Positions 1-6,740 of a DNA stretch of 7,424 bases are shown here, piece by piece (position 1 is the first letter of the stretch; every line of letters starts with the position of its first letter). The notes under the pieces are model-generated. The model saw only the letters and a program-made list of their open reading frames with translations, did not search any database and was not told where the DNA came from. The DNA is taken from the NCBI GenBank assembly GCA_021825225.1, contig JAKAIH010000128.1, positions 1-7,424 on the forward strand. The letters run 5' to 3'. Source of the DNA: Pseudomonadota bacterium. GTDB taxonomy: Bacteria > Pseudomonadota > Gammaproteobacteria > Burkholderiales > SG8-39. The translations under genes and the position numbers were made by a program.

Positions 1-1739
1 CGCACTTCTTTCAGTTCGCGGCGCGTCTCCAGCGCGCGCTTCCTGAAGCGCTCGAGCTCAGCCTGCTGCTCCGGCGACAGGATCTGGGCGGATTTCGCGC
101 CAGTCGAGGGCTTGCGCAGTTTCTGCATGTTCGCGGTGGCCTGCTGCACTTCGTCCTCCAGCGCCTTGATCTTGCCGAAGTAGCGCTTCTGCGCCTCGGC
201 TTCCATCTGGCGCACCACGGTCAGCGGGCGGAATCCCGAAGCGCGGCTGCGCAGGCTGGAGAGGTCGTCGCCGGAGGCAAGCTGGTCCACCATGCCCTGC
301 GCGAACGCCAGATTGCCGTTGGAAGGCACGACCACCCTCTGGCCGAAGATGTTCTGCACTTCGACCGCCGCGCCGTCGGCGAGCATGTCGGCATCGCCCA
401 CCAGCACGACGGAATTGTCGGCGGCGGACTCCTTCAGCTGCGCTGCGCTCGCGGCCGGCGGCGGGGCCTTGCCGGCGGCTGCCGCTGGGGGCGCAGGCCT
501 GCCACCTGGAAATGCGGTCTTGAACTTGCCCGAGAGGCGCAGTGCCAGCGGCATGCTGCGGCCGGCAGGCTGGAAGTTCTTGGTGGCCGCGTCGCCCGAG
601 TTCGAAGCGACGCTATCGTCGACCAGCATCGAATTCGTCGAACTATGCGCAAGCTCGGTAGCCTTGAGCCCGGCGGCAAGCTTGCTTATATCGAATGCGC
701 CGCCGAAGGCGTAGAGCAGGGTGTCGATCTGATTGGTCGCGATGTCGTCCTTGGAGAGCGCGTTCCGGTTCAGCGTCAGCACCGTCGGCGAGTAATGCTG
801 GTCCGCGCCCGAGGCATAGGTCAAATCGGCGATCACCTTGCCTTGGTCCATGTTCACACCCCAGGCCTGAAACAAATGCGGCAGGCTGGAGCTGCTCGGT
901 TCGCCCGGCAGCTGCGGCATCATCGGATTGGGCTGCCGGTCGAAGTACATATAAGGGTCGACGAAGGCGATCAGCTTGCCGCCGCGCAGCACGAACTGGT
1001 CGAGCGCATATTCGGTCTGCTCGCCGATGCCGCGCGGATGCACCAGCAGCAGCACGTTGACGTCCTTGGGTATGGTGTCGGCCGTCATGCTCACGGGCTC
1101 GACCTTGTAGTCGTCTTCGAGTTCGCTCGCCAGCGCCCAGGGTGCGCTCGCCTGGCGCGTCATGTAGTTCATCGGTTCACCCAGGATCGGCAGCGCGCTC
1201 ATCACGCCGATGGTCGGCTTTTTCGGATTTGCGACGCGCGCAATCGCGCGTATCAGGTCGTATTCGAGCAGCTGTTCGCGCTGCGGCGAGATCGCCGCAA
1301 TGACCTGTTTGTGATCGAGGCGCGAGACGGTCAGGCCGAGGTAGAACTTCCCGCCCGAGAACAGGGTTTGCGGCTCGATGCCGTCCAGTTGCGCCGCATC
1401 TTCCTCGTCGGAATCCGGCTTCGGATTGTACTTCTCGACGATGAGCTTGCCGCCCGCGGCCGATTTGAACTCGTGCACCAGGTCTTCGACGCGCTGCGCG
1501 AACGCGCGCAGCGGCACCGGCATGGCATTGCCGCTGCCCGACACGTACAGGCGCAAGGTCAGCGGTGCGTCGAGCTTGCCGAGGATTTTTCGCGTCGCCG
1601 GCGAGAGCGTGTAGATTTTGCCCTGGGTCAGGTCGACGCGCAGCGTCAGCGGCGAGGCGAGGTAGTTCAGGGCTACCAGCAGCAGGAACAGCGCCGCCAG
1701 GCCGGTGGCGGAGTAGAGCAGGGTCGCGTATTTTTTCAT
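1..1739 (-). CDS. GldG-type ABC transporter auxiliary protein, 3' end cut by window edge
   Basis: The frame is open from the ATG at 1739 to base 1, giving 579 codons with no stop, so the C-terminus lies outside the window. The start MKKYATLLYS leads into one membrane helix (about residues 8-28). Next come VDLTQGKIYTLSPATRKIL (about 35-53) and a segment ending RGGKLIAFVDP (about 228-260); both are typical of the GldG / ABC_transp_aux family. These are mostly extracytoplasmic proteins that accompany an ABC-2 ATPase and permease. Residues 410-434 are a low-complexity Pro/Ala linker. From about residue 495 the sequence is charged and heptad-like, probably a coiled coil; family members usually then end in a second membrane helix, expected beyond base 1. 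The gene begins 4 bases after the permease stop, so the two are probably translationally coupled. The transported substrate is not evident. The family call is firm, the exact role is not. Confidence 0.88.
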   Translation of the reverse strand, partial: MKKYATLLYSATGLAALFLLLVALNYLASPLTLRVDLTQGKIYTLSPATRKILGKLDAPLTLRLYVSGSGNAMPVPLRAFAQRVEDLVHEFKSAAGGKLIVEKYNPKPDSDEEDAAQLDGIEPQTLFSGGKFYLGLTVSRLDHKQVIAAISPQREQLLEYDLIRAIARVANPKKPTIGVMSALPILGEPMNYMTRQASAPWALASELEDDYKVEPVSMTADTIPKDVNVLLLVHPRGIGEQTEYALDQFVLRGGKLIAFVDPYMYFDRQPNPMMPQLPGEPSSSSLPHLFQAWGVNMDQGKVIADLTYASGADQHYSPTVLTLNRNALSKDDIATNQIDTLLYAFGGAFDISKLAAGLKATELAHSSTNSMLVDDSVASNSGDAATKNFQPAGRSMPLALRLSGKFKTAFPGGRPAPPAAAAGKAPPPAASAAQLKESAADNSVVLVGDADMLADGAAVEVQNIFGQRVVVPSNGNLAFAQGMVDQLASGDDLSSLRSRASGFRPLTVVRQMEAEAQKRYFGKIKALEDEVQQATANMQKLRKPSTGAKSAQILSPEQQAELERFRKRALETRRELKEV

Positions 1740-1743
1740 GTAC

Positions 1744-2490
1744 TCAGGCGCTGCGGTGATTGCGGATGATGACCGAGGTCGCGAACAAGGCGAAGCCGAG
1801 CAGCGAAGCGAAATAGAGCAGGTCGCGCGCGTCGATCACGCCTTTTTGGAAATTGTCGTAGTGGGTCACCACCGAGAATGCCGCCACCGCGTCCACCAGC
1901 GCCGGGCTTGCCCAGCGCGTGAGCAGGTCCGTGACCGGATTGAAGCCTGCGAGTATCAGGAACAGGCACAGCACCACCGACAGGATGAAGGCGACGACCT
2001 GGTTGCGGCTCATGGCCGAGGTCATGCAGGTGATCGCGAGGTAAGCGCCTGCCAGCAACAGGCTGCCGACGTAGCCGGCGAGTATCTGGCCGTTGTCCGG
2101 GTCGCCGAGCAGGTTCACCGTGATTACGATGGGAAAGGTCAACGCCAGCGCCAGCGCGAGAAACGCCCAGGAGGCGAGGAATTTGGCGAGGATCGCCTCC
2201 CACGGGTTCACCGGCAGGGTGAGCAGCAGTTCCATGGTGCCGGAGCGCCGCTCTTCGGACCAGACGCGCATGCCGATTGCAGGCACCAGCACCAGATAAA
2301 GCCAGGGGTGCCAGACGAAGAACGAGGCCAGGCTGGCCTCGCCGCGTTCGAAGAAATTGCCTATGGTGAAGGCGAAAAATCCGGTGAGCAAAAGGAAGAT
2401 GACCAGGAACACGTAGGCCACCGGCGAGGTGAAATAGCTTCCCAGCTCGCGCTTCGCGATGTTGCGGACGTTGGCGATGCTGCTATTCAT
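1744..2490 (-). CDS. ABC-2 type transporter permease, GldF/NosY-like
   Basis: This 248-residue integral membrane protein is the usual length for a single ABC-2 permease subunit. Hydrophobic segments lie at about residues 24-46, 56-74, 100-127, 137-160, 165-185 and 225-243, giving six helices. Between helices 2 and 3 is MRVWSEERRSGTMELLLTLP (74-93), the cytoplasmic segment characteristic of GldF/NosY-type permeases, which probably contacts the ATPase. The ATG at 2490 is supported by a GGAGGT ribosome binding site 8 bases upstream. The gene sits between its ATPase and a GldG-type partner in one operon, so the three probably form one complex at the inner membrane. In Bacteroidetes, GldA/F/G belong to gliding motility, but the same arrangement occurs in many non-gliding proteobacteria with unknown substrates, so gliding should not be assumed. 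Confidence 0.9.
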   Translation of the reverse strand: MNSSIANVRNIAKRELGSYFTSPVAYVFLVIFLLLTGFFAFTIGNFFERGEASLASFFVWHPWLYLVLVPAIGMRVWSEERRSGTMELLLTLPVNPWEAILAKFLASWAFLALALALTFPIVITVNLLGDPDNGQILAGYVGSLLLAGAYLAITCMTSAMSRNQVVAFILSVVLCLFLILAGFNPVTDLLTRWASPALVDAVAAFSVVTHYDNFQKGVIDARDLLYFASLLGFALFATSVIIRNHRSA

Positions 2491-2518
2491 TATTGTCGAC
2501 CTCCAGAACCGGTTTCAC
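2483..2518 (-). other. possible 11-codon leader reading frame overlapping the permease start
   Basis: A GTG at 2518-2516 lies 9 bases after a GGAGG (2532-2528 on the minus strand). It opens a frame reading VKPVLEVDNNE that stops at 2485-2483, inside the first codons of the permease. The overlap with the permease start would allow translational coupling. The peptide resembles the first residues of many ABC ATPases (a short strand ending LEV), so it could instead be the remnant of a second ATPase start. The peptide is too short for coding evidence; the strong ribosome binding site is the only real support. Confidence 0.25.
2499..2504 (-). promoter_or_regulatory. Shine-Dalgarno site of the permease gene
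   Basis: On the minus strand this reads GGAGGT, a near-perfect anti-16S match, 8 bases before the ATG at 2490. It fixes the permease start and shows that the gene is translated independently of the ATPase gene, which ends 150 bases upstream. Confidence 0.8.
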
Positions 2519-2557
2519 AGGGAAATTCCTCCCGTCATGTTTGCCTGAGTCAGTTTG

Positions 2558-2573
2558 GGCCGCCTCTGCGGCC
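2558..2573 (-). repeat. 6-bp GC hairpin in the ATPase-permease gap
   Basis: GGCCGC and GCGGCC form a perfect 6-bp stem around a 4-base loop, roughly in the middle of the 150-base gap between the ATPase stop and the permease start. A neighbouring 5-bp stem (2568-2580) shares one arm, so the two would exclude each other. No T-run follows, so an intrinsic terminator is unlikely. It could act as an mRNA-processing or stability element, but short GC stems also arise by chance in such DNA. Confidence 0.35.
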
Positions 2574-2640
2574 GGGCCGCCGTGTCCCGCACTGCGTCCG
2601 AAAATACCGCGCACGCAAGCGCAGAATGCCCGCGGCGGAT

Positions 2641-3606
2641 CTAAGCGACGGCTTGCGTGTCGCGCACCGCGCTCGCGCTTTTCGCCGTGTCCGGGAGCGT
2701 AATGCTGCGGAACACTTCGTCCAGATGACCTTCCTCCGTGCGCAGGGCCTCGATCTTCCAGCCCTCGTGCGCGACCAGTTGCATGATCGCCTTCACCAGC
2801 ACCGCGGAAGCACCCCGGTCTCTCGGGTAAACCCGCATGCCGCCGCCGCCGAGCGGCTCGACGCGGCCGGCCGGCGCGAGCGCCGCGAGCTTGTGCGCAT
2901 CCGCTCCCTGGGCGACCAGGGTCACTGCGCCGGCAAACTCCGACATGTTCTTGAGTTCCGCGGGCGTGCCGTTGGCGACGATGCGGCCGCGGTCGATGAT
3001 GATCGCGCGGCTGCAGGCGGCGTCGACCTCCTCCAGGATATGGGTGGAGAAAATCACCGCCTTGGTCCTGCCCATTTCGCGGATCAGGCTCCGCAGCTCG
3101 TGTTTCTGGTTCGGATCCAGGCCGTCGGTAGGTTCGTCCATGACCAGCACCTCGGGATCGTGGATCAGCGCCTGCGCCAGGCAGGTCCGGTGCTTGTACC
3201 CCTTGGACAGCGTGTCGATCTGCTGCTGCAGTACCGAGCCGAGAAAGCACAGTTCGGCCACGCGCTGCACCGAGCGTCGCTTGGCGTCGCCGCTCAAGCC
3301 GCGCATTTCGGCGACGAACGACAGGAAGCCATGCACCGACATGTCGGAGTAGCAGGCCGCGTTCTCCGGGAGATAACCCATCAGCCGTTTCGCCTGCAGC
3401 GGTGACTTCGCTACATCGTAATTGCCGATGCTTACGCGGCCGGCGCTGGGCGGGAGAAAGCCGGTGATCATGCGCATGGTGGTCGATTTGCCTGCACCAT
3501 TGGGCCCGAGAAAACCGAGCACCTCGCCGCGCTCCACCGTGAAACTCAGGCCGTCGACGGCTTTGTTGTGGCCGAAGGTCTTGCACAGATTCTCAATGTT
3601 TATCAT
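2641..3606 (-). CDS. ABC transporter ATP-binding protein, GldA-like
   Basis: This 321-residue cytoplasmic ATPase drives the adjacent ABC-2 permease. Walker A is GPNGAGKST (34-42), the signature loop is LSKGYKHR (133-140), Walker B is VLVMDEP (153-159), the D-loop is GLDPNQ (162-167), and the switch histidine is His189 in FSTHILEEV. The signature LSKGY and the DPNQ after Walker B are typical of the GldA/NosF-like branch, as opposed to the more usual LSGGQ. After about residue 220 there is a C-terminal domain ending near HLDEVFRSIT (294-303), as in drug- and gliding-type exporters. The reading frame extends upstream to 3702, but the added residues are Arg/Pro/Ala-rich and the ATPase fold begins at MINIENLCKTFG, so I chose the ATG at 3606. 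A purine-rich AAGAAG lies 13 bases upstream, a weak ribosome binding site. Confidence 0.93.
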   Translation of the reverse strand: MINIENLCKTFGHNKAVDGLSFTVERGEVLGFLGPNGAGKSTTMRMITGFLPPSAGRVSIGNYDVAKSPLQAKRLMGYLPENAACYSDMSVHGFLSFVAEMRGLSGDAKRRSVQRVAELCFLGSVLQQQIDTLSKGYKHRTCLAQALIHDPEVLVMDEPTDGLDPNQKHELRSLIREMGRTKAVIFSTHILEEVDAACSRAIIIDRGRIVANGTPAELKNMSEFAGAVTLVAQGADAHKLAALAPAGRVEPLGGGGMRVYPRDRGASAVLVKAIMQLVAHEGWKIEALRTEEGHLDEVFRSITLPDTAKSASAVRDTQAVA

Positions 3607-3690
3607 CTTGATACCGTTTCTTCTTGAACGAGTTTTGCCGCAGCCGGGCGCGGACGATGGCGTGCACCGGCCGCGCGCTGCGGCCACGGC

Positions 3691-3721
3691 CGGCGCACGC
3701 ACGGTTTTTGAGTGTGCGCCG
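3691..3721. repeat. 8-bp inverted repeat in the leader of the ABC operon
   Basis: CGGCGCAC (3691-3698) and GTGCGCCG (3714-3721) are perfect inverted copies separated by 15 bases. A second, overlapping 6-bp pair (GCACGG at 3699-3704, CCGTGC at 3719-3724) shares the right arm and would compete with it. The spacer holds a run of five T on the plus strand. It lies between the MFS stop and the ATPase start, where a promoter or leader for the ABC operon would be expected. It could be an operator, or an RNA fold in the leader. No convincing -35/-10 pair was found in this gap. Confidence 0.45.
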
Positions 3722-3744
3722 TGCTACAAGTTCAAAATTGTGCG

Positions 3745-3763
3745 CGCCGGCAGATCGCCGGCG
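3745..3763 (-). terminator. candidate terminator after the MFS gene
   Basis: A perfect 7-bp GC stem (CGCCGGC / GCCGGCG) with a 5-base loop begins 4 bases after the MFS stop codon. On the minus strand it is followed, 6 bases on, by a run of four T. The T-run is short and displaced, so this would be a weak intrinsic terminator, or a 3' end stabiliser separating MFS and ABC transcripts. Confidence 0.45.
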
Positions 3764-3767
3764 GAGT

Positions 3768-5051
3768 TCAGCGCCGCAACAAACTGCGCTCGGCGCGGGC
3801 CGCAAGCTGGCTGAACAGCGTGCCCAGGATGGCTGCCGCGAGCAGCACCCACAGCGACGCCCCCCAGTTACCCTGGGCGGAAACCACCGCGGCGATCAGG
3901 GGCGGACCGAAGAAGGGGCCGAGCTGGGCCAGTTGCACGATCAAGCCCTGGATGCCGCTGATCTGGCTCGCATCGCGGGCGTAGATGTGCGAGCCGGAGA
4001 GCACTGCTGCCGGGATGGTTCCGCCGGAGAACATATAGAACATGCACAACAGGGCGCGCAGAGAATCGGGCAGGCCGGAAGAGAATATGCCGCAGGCGCA
4101 GGCTGCCATGACGACGAAAGCAAGGCCGATCACCTGGCCGCGCGGCACGCTGCGATGCATCAGCCAGCTGCCGAGAAGATTGCCGCAGGCATTCACGGCG
4201 ACAACCAAAGCCGTCAGGAGCGCAGCGGCGGTGACCGAGGCGCCGCGCTCCTGCACCAGGAAAGTCGGCAGCCACACCATGACGGCGTAAAACATCAGCG
4301 AATAGCAGCCGAAGCCGAGTGCGAGCCACCAGGGTCCCGGCTGGCGCAAAGCCTGGAAGGTGGCTGCGAGCGTGCGCGTAGTGCTTTTCTGCGCCAGGCT
4401 GTAGGCATAGCGCAAGCGCCACAGCGCCGCCATGCAGGCGCAGGTCAGCAGCACGATCACCAGCCAGAAGCCGCGCCAGCCCAGCGTGCCGAGCAGGAGC
4501 GGGCTTGCCAGCATGGCCAGGCTGGCGCCGAAGGGCAGGTAGCTGCTCCACAGTCCCAGGGTCAGATTGCGCTCGCGCGGCGAACTGGCAGCGGCGATCA
4601 GTGCGGGTGCCGATACGGCAATGGCGATCAGACCCGCGCCTTCGACGATGCGCGAGGCGAACAGCATGCTGGCGCCGGCCGCCGCAGCGCCCAGCAGTCC
4701 GCCCAGCATCAAGGCGACGAGCCCGGCGGCGCAGCAGCGCAGCGCGCCCACACGGCCGGCGAGCGCGCCGAAGAACACAGCGGTGGTGACGGCGAGCGTA
4801 TTGAAGGTCGAATTGACCCAGCCGGCCGCAATCAGCGACAGGCCGAATTCCGCGCGCAGCAGGGGAATCGCCGGTGGCAGCTTGCCGACATAGGCGGCGG
4901 CGACGACGCCGCATGCGATTGCAGCCGAGACTGCGGGCCAGTTGGTTGTGGGAGACGGGGTCGGCAAAAGTATGGGTGTCCGGGCATCAGCCTGCGCCGA
5001 TGCGATTGAAAAGCCAATCCGAAGTATGCGATGTCGGCGGCGAAAAGTCAT
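3768..5051 (-). CDS. major facilitator superfamily transporter
   Basis: This 427-residue, very hydrophobic protein shows two six-helix halves separated by a polar stretch at about residues 212-236. The loop after helix 2 reads GALAGRVGALR (95-105), a form of the MFS loop 2-3 motif, and RIVEGAG (134-140) is the helix-4 motif with the conserved Arg. The overall look is of the cyanate/2-nitroimidazole (CynX) type group of small-anion carriers, but this is a resemblance from reading, not a search result. The frame is open to 5207; the ATG at 5051 was chosen because the upstream part is Arg/Ala-rich and runs into the 5' end of the divergent dehydratase gene. Even so, about 38 polar residues precede the first helix, and no good ribosome binding site is visible, so the start is uncertain. 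The divergent position beside the dehydratase makes uptake or export of a 4-carbon hydroxy or unsaturated acid a reasonable guess. Confidence 0.85.
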   Translation of the reverse strand: MTFRRRHRILRIGFSIASAQADARTPILLPTPSPTTNWPAVSAAIACGVVAAAYVGKLPPAIPLLRAEFGLSLIAAGWVNSTFNTLAVTTAVFFGALAGRVGALRCCAAGLVALMLGGLLGAAAAGASMLFASRIVEGAGLIAIAVSAPALIAAASSPRERNLTLGLWSSYLPFGASLAMLASPLLLGTLGWRGFWLVIVLLTCACMAALWRLRYAYSLAQKSTTRTLAATFQALRQPGPWWLALGFGCYSLMFYAVMVWLPTFLVQERGASVTAAALLTALVVAVNACGNLLGSWLMHRSVPRGQVIGLAFVVMAACACGIFSSGLPDSLRALLCMFYMFSGGTIPAAVLSGSHIYARDASQISGIQGLIVQLAQLGPFFGPPLIAAVVSAQGNWGASLWVLLAAAILGTLFSQLAARAERSLLRR

Positions 5052-5075
5052 GGTCTTCGGCGCGCAAGCGGCGCA

Positions 5076-5105
5076 GCGACGCCCGCGGCGTGCCGCGCCT
5101 ATAAT
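5076..5105 (+). promoter_or_regulatory. candidate sigma-70 promoter of the dehydratase gene
   Basis: A perfect TATAAT -10 box lies at 5100-5105 in otherwise GC-rich DNA, 52 bases before the dehydratase ATG. With an 18-base spacer, the -35 would be GCGACG at 5076-5081, which matches the consensus only at the GAC core. Transcription would begin near 5112, leaving an untranslated leader of about 46 bases. The poor -35 suggests either an activator or weak basal expression. The same AT island could also serve the divergent MFS gene. Confidence 0.5.
5084..5097. repeat. palindrome in the promoter spacer, possible operator
   Basis: CGCGGC-GT-GCCGCG is a perfect 6-bp inverted repeat with a 2-base centre. 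It sits between the proposed -35 and -10 elements of the dehydratase promoter, ending 2 bases before TATAAT. A regulator bound here would control polymerase directly. No regulator gene lies in the window, and GC-rich palindromes of this length can occur by chance. Confidence 0.35.
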
Positions 5106-5145
5106 TGGCGCATTCCCGGCTATCACCCATCCCATCGCTCTTCCT

Positions 5146-5150
5146 GGAGA
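5146..5150 (+). promoter_or_regulatory. Shine-Dalgarno site of the dehydratase gene
   Basis: GGAGA lies 7 bases before the ATG at 5158. This decides the start, since the open frame continues upstream to 4942, into the MFS gene on the other strand. Confidence 0.75.
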
Positions 5151-5157
5151 ATCAACC

Positions 5158-6708
5158 ATGGCCATGATGAACGCACAGCAATACCGCGACAGCCTCGCAA
5201 GGCGCAAACCGCTGAAGGTCTACCTCGACGGAAAGCTGCTCGACGACCCCCTCGCGCATCCCTATGTCAGGACGTCCATGAACAGCGTGGCCCTTACCTA
5301 CGAATTGGCTCAGGACGCGGAGCACAGGCAGCTCATGACCGCCAGATCCGCGCTCACCGGCGAGACCATCAACCGCTTCTGCCATTTGCATCAGAGCACC
5401 GAGGATCTGATCAACAAGGTGCGCATGCAGCGCCTGCTCGGACAGCGCTGCGGCACCTGCTTCCAGCGCTGCGTCGGTCTGGATGCGCTGAACGCCGTGT
5501 TCGCCACCACCTTCGACATGGACCGCAGACTCGGCACCGGCTACCACGCGCGCTTCAGGAAATTCGCCCTCGCCATGGAGCAGAACGACTGGATCGTCGA
5601 CGGCGCCATGACCGACGTCAAGGGCGACCGCGGCAAGCGTCCCTCCGAGCAGCAGGACCAGGACATGTACCTGCGCGTGGTCGAGCGCCGCCGCGACGGC
5701 GTGGTCATCCGCGGCGCCAAGGCGCATCAGACCGGGGCGATCAACTCGCACATGGTGCTGGTCATGCCGACCGCTTCGCTGAAGCCGGACGAAAAGGACT
5801 ACGCCATCACCTGCGCACTGCCCGCGGATGCGGACGGCATCACCTACGTCTACGGCCGCCAGTCCTGCGACGAGCGCAAGCTCGGCGGCGGCGAAGCCTC
5901 GGACATGGATGCGGGCAGTTCGACCTACGGCGGGCAGGAAGCGCTGATGATCTTCGACGACGTGTTCGTGCCCGAGGACATGATCTTCATGAACGGCGAA
6001 ACCGAATTTGCCGGCACGCTGGTCGATCTGTTCGCGAGCTACCACCGCCAGAGCTACGGCGGCTGCAAGGTCGGCAACGGCGACGTGGCCATAGGCGCCG
6101 CGGCATCGATCGCCGAATACAACGGCGTGGCCAAGGCCTCGCACATCAAGGACAAAATCGTCGAGATGAATCATCTCAACGAAACCCTGTTTGCCTGCGG
6201 CATCGCCTGCTCGGCCAACGGCGCAAAGCTGCCGGCGGGAAATTTTTTCGTCGACGCGCTGCTCGCCAACGTGTGCAAACAGAACGTGACGCGCCTGCCC
6301 TACGAGATCGCGCGCCTCCTGCAGGACATCGCCGGCGGCCTCATGGTCACGCTGCCCTCGGGGAAGGACTGGCTGAACCCGGCGACGCGCGAACTGCTGC
6401 AGAAATACCTCGCCGGCGCCGCAGGCACGAGCACCTACGAGCGCGTGCGCATGCTGCGCCTGATCGAGAACCTCACCATGGGCCGCGCTGCGGTGGCCTA
6501 CCTCACCGAGTCCATGCACGGCGCGGGCTCGCCGCAGGCGCAGCGCGTGCTCATCAGCCGCCTGGCCAAGGTCGAGGAAAAGAAGGTGTACGCCAAGAGC
6601 CTTGCTCTCAACAACAGCGTCGAGACCGTGGAAGCCGCCATACGCACGGGATTGCAGAAAGTTCGCGCGCCGAAGAAGGCAGATGCCGCCGTGCCGGTGA
6701 CGGCCTGA
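5158..6708 (+). CDS. abfD: 4-hydroxybutyryl-CoA dehydratase / vinylacetyl-CoA isomerase
   Basis: This 516-residue enzyme belongs to the 4-hydroxyphenylacetate 3-hydroxylase (HpaB) flavoprotein fold. The characterised family member dehydrates 4-hydroxybutyryl-CoA to crotonyl-CoA by a ketyl-radical route using FAD and a [4Fe-4S] cluster, and also isomerises vinylacetyl-CoA. Compared from memory with the Clostridium aminobutyricum enzyme, the four cluster ligands are present: Cys101 and Cys105 (in CGTCFQRCVG), His296 (YHRQSYGG) and Cys303 (GGCKVG). So are active-site equivalents Thr192 (AHQTGAIN), Glu261 (GGQEAL), Tyr300, Lys304 and Glu451 (TESMHGAGSPQAQR). DGAMTDVKGDRGKRPS (148-163) and NHLNETLFACGIACS (338-352) are further family blocks. 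Ordinary HpaB hydroxylases lack the cluster cysteines, so the dehydratase call is specific. The C-terminus runs roughly 25-30 residues past the clostridial enzyme, and a loop near 400-423 appears shorter. The cluster makes characterised enzymes oxygen-sensitive, which points to anaerobic or microaerobic use. It probably forms an operon with the DUF202 gene downstream. Confidence 0.95.
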   Translation: MAMMNAQQYRDSLARRKPLKVYLDGKLLDDPLAHPYVRTSMNSVALTYELAQDAEHRQLMTARSALTGETINRFCHLHQSTEDLINKVRMQRLLGQRCGTCFQRCVGLDALNAVFATTFDMDRRLGTGYHARFRKFALAMEQNDWIVDGAMTDVKGDRGKRPSEQQDQDMYLRVVERRRDGVVIRGAKAHQTGAINSHMVLVMPTASLKPDEKDYAITCALPADADGITYVYGRQSCDERKLGGGEASDMDAGSSTYGGQEALMIFDDVFVPEDMIFMNGETEFAGTLVDLFASYHRQSYGGCKVGNGDVAIGAAASIAEYNGVAKASHIKDKIVEMNHLNETLFACGIACSANGAKLPAGNFFVDALLANVCKQNVTRLPYEIARLLQDIAGGLMVTLPSGKDWLNPATRELLQKYLAGAAGTSTYERVRMLRLIENLTMGRAAVAYLTESMHGAGSPQAQRVLISRLAKVEEKKVYAKSLALNNSVETVEAAIRTGLQKVRAPKKADAAVPVTA

Positions 6709-6740
6709 GCGCCGTTGCGCCACAAGGCAGGTAGGGGACC

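Noticed and set aside
645..1769. A 374-codon plus-strand frame opposite the GldG-type gene
   Set aside because: The minus strand is open for 579 codons with clear family motifs; the plus frame is Arg-rich and has no recognisable feature.
1738..3405. A 555-codon plus-strand frame across the ABC permease and ATPase
   Set aside because: It spans two clear minus-strand genes and their gap, and encodes a Gln/Arg/His-rich product typical of antisense shadows.
3607..3702. Extension of the ATPase by 32 residues at its N-terminus
   Set aside because: The added residues are Arg/Ala/Pro-rich and lie before the conserved first strand of the ATPase fold.
3624..5009. A 461-codon plus-strand frame opposite the MFS gene
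   Set aside because: Its product is Ala/Gly/Gln/Arg-rich and low-complexity, with no domain, whereas the minus strand encodes a typical twelve-helix transporter.
4942..5157. N-terminal extension of the dehydratase by 72 residues
   Set aside because: The family begins at the sequence following the 5158 ATG, which has its own ribosome binding site; the extension would overlap the promoter and the MFS start.
5052..5207. Extension of the MFS protein by 52 residues
   Set aside because: The extension would start inside the divergent dehydratase gene and is composed of Arg/Ala-rich sequence without a membrane helix.
5152..6723. A 523-codon open frame antisense to the whole dehydratase gene
   Set aside because: It mirrors the codon-position bias of a GC-rich gene on the other strand; its product is Val/Ala/Gly/His-rich with no recognisable motif, while the plus-strand frame has a complete set of catalytic residues.
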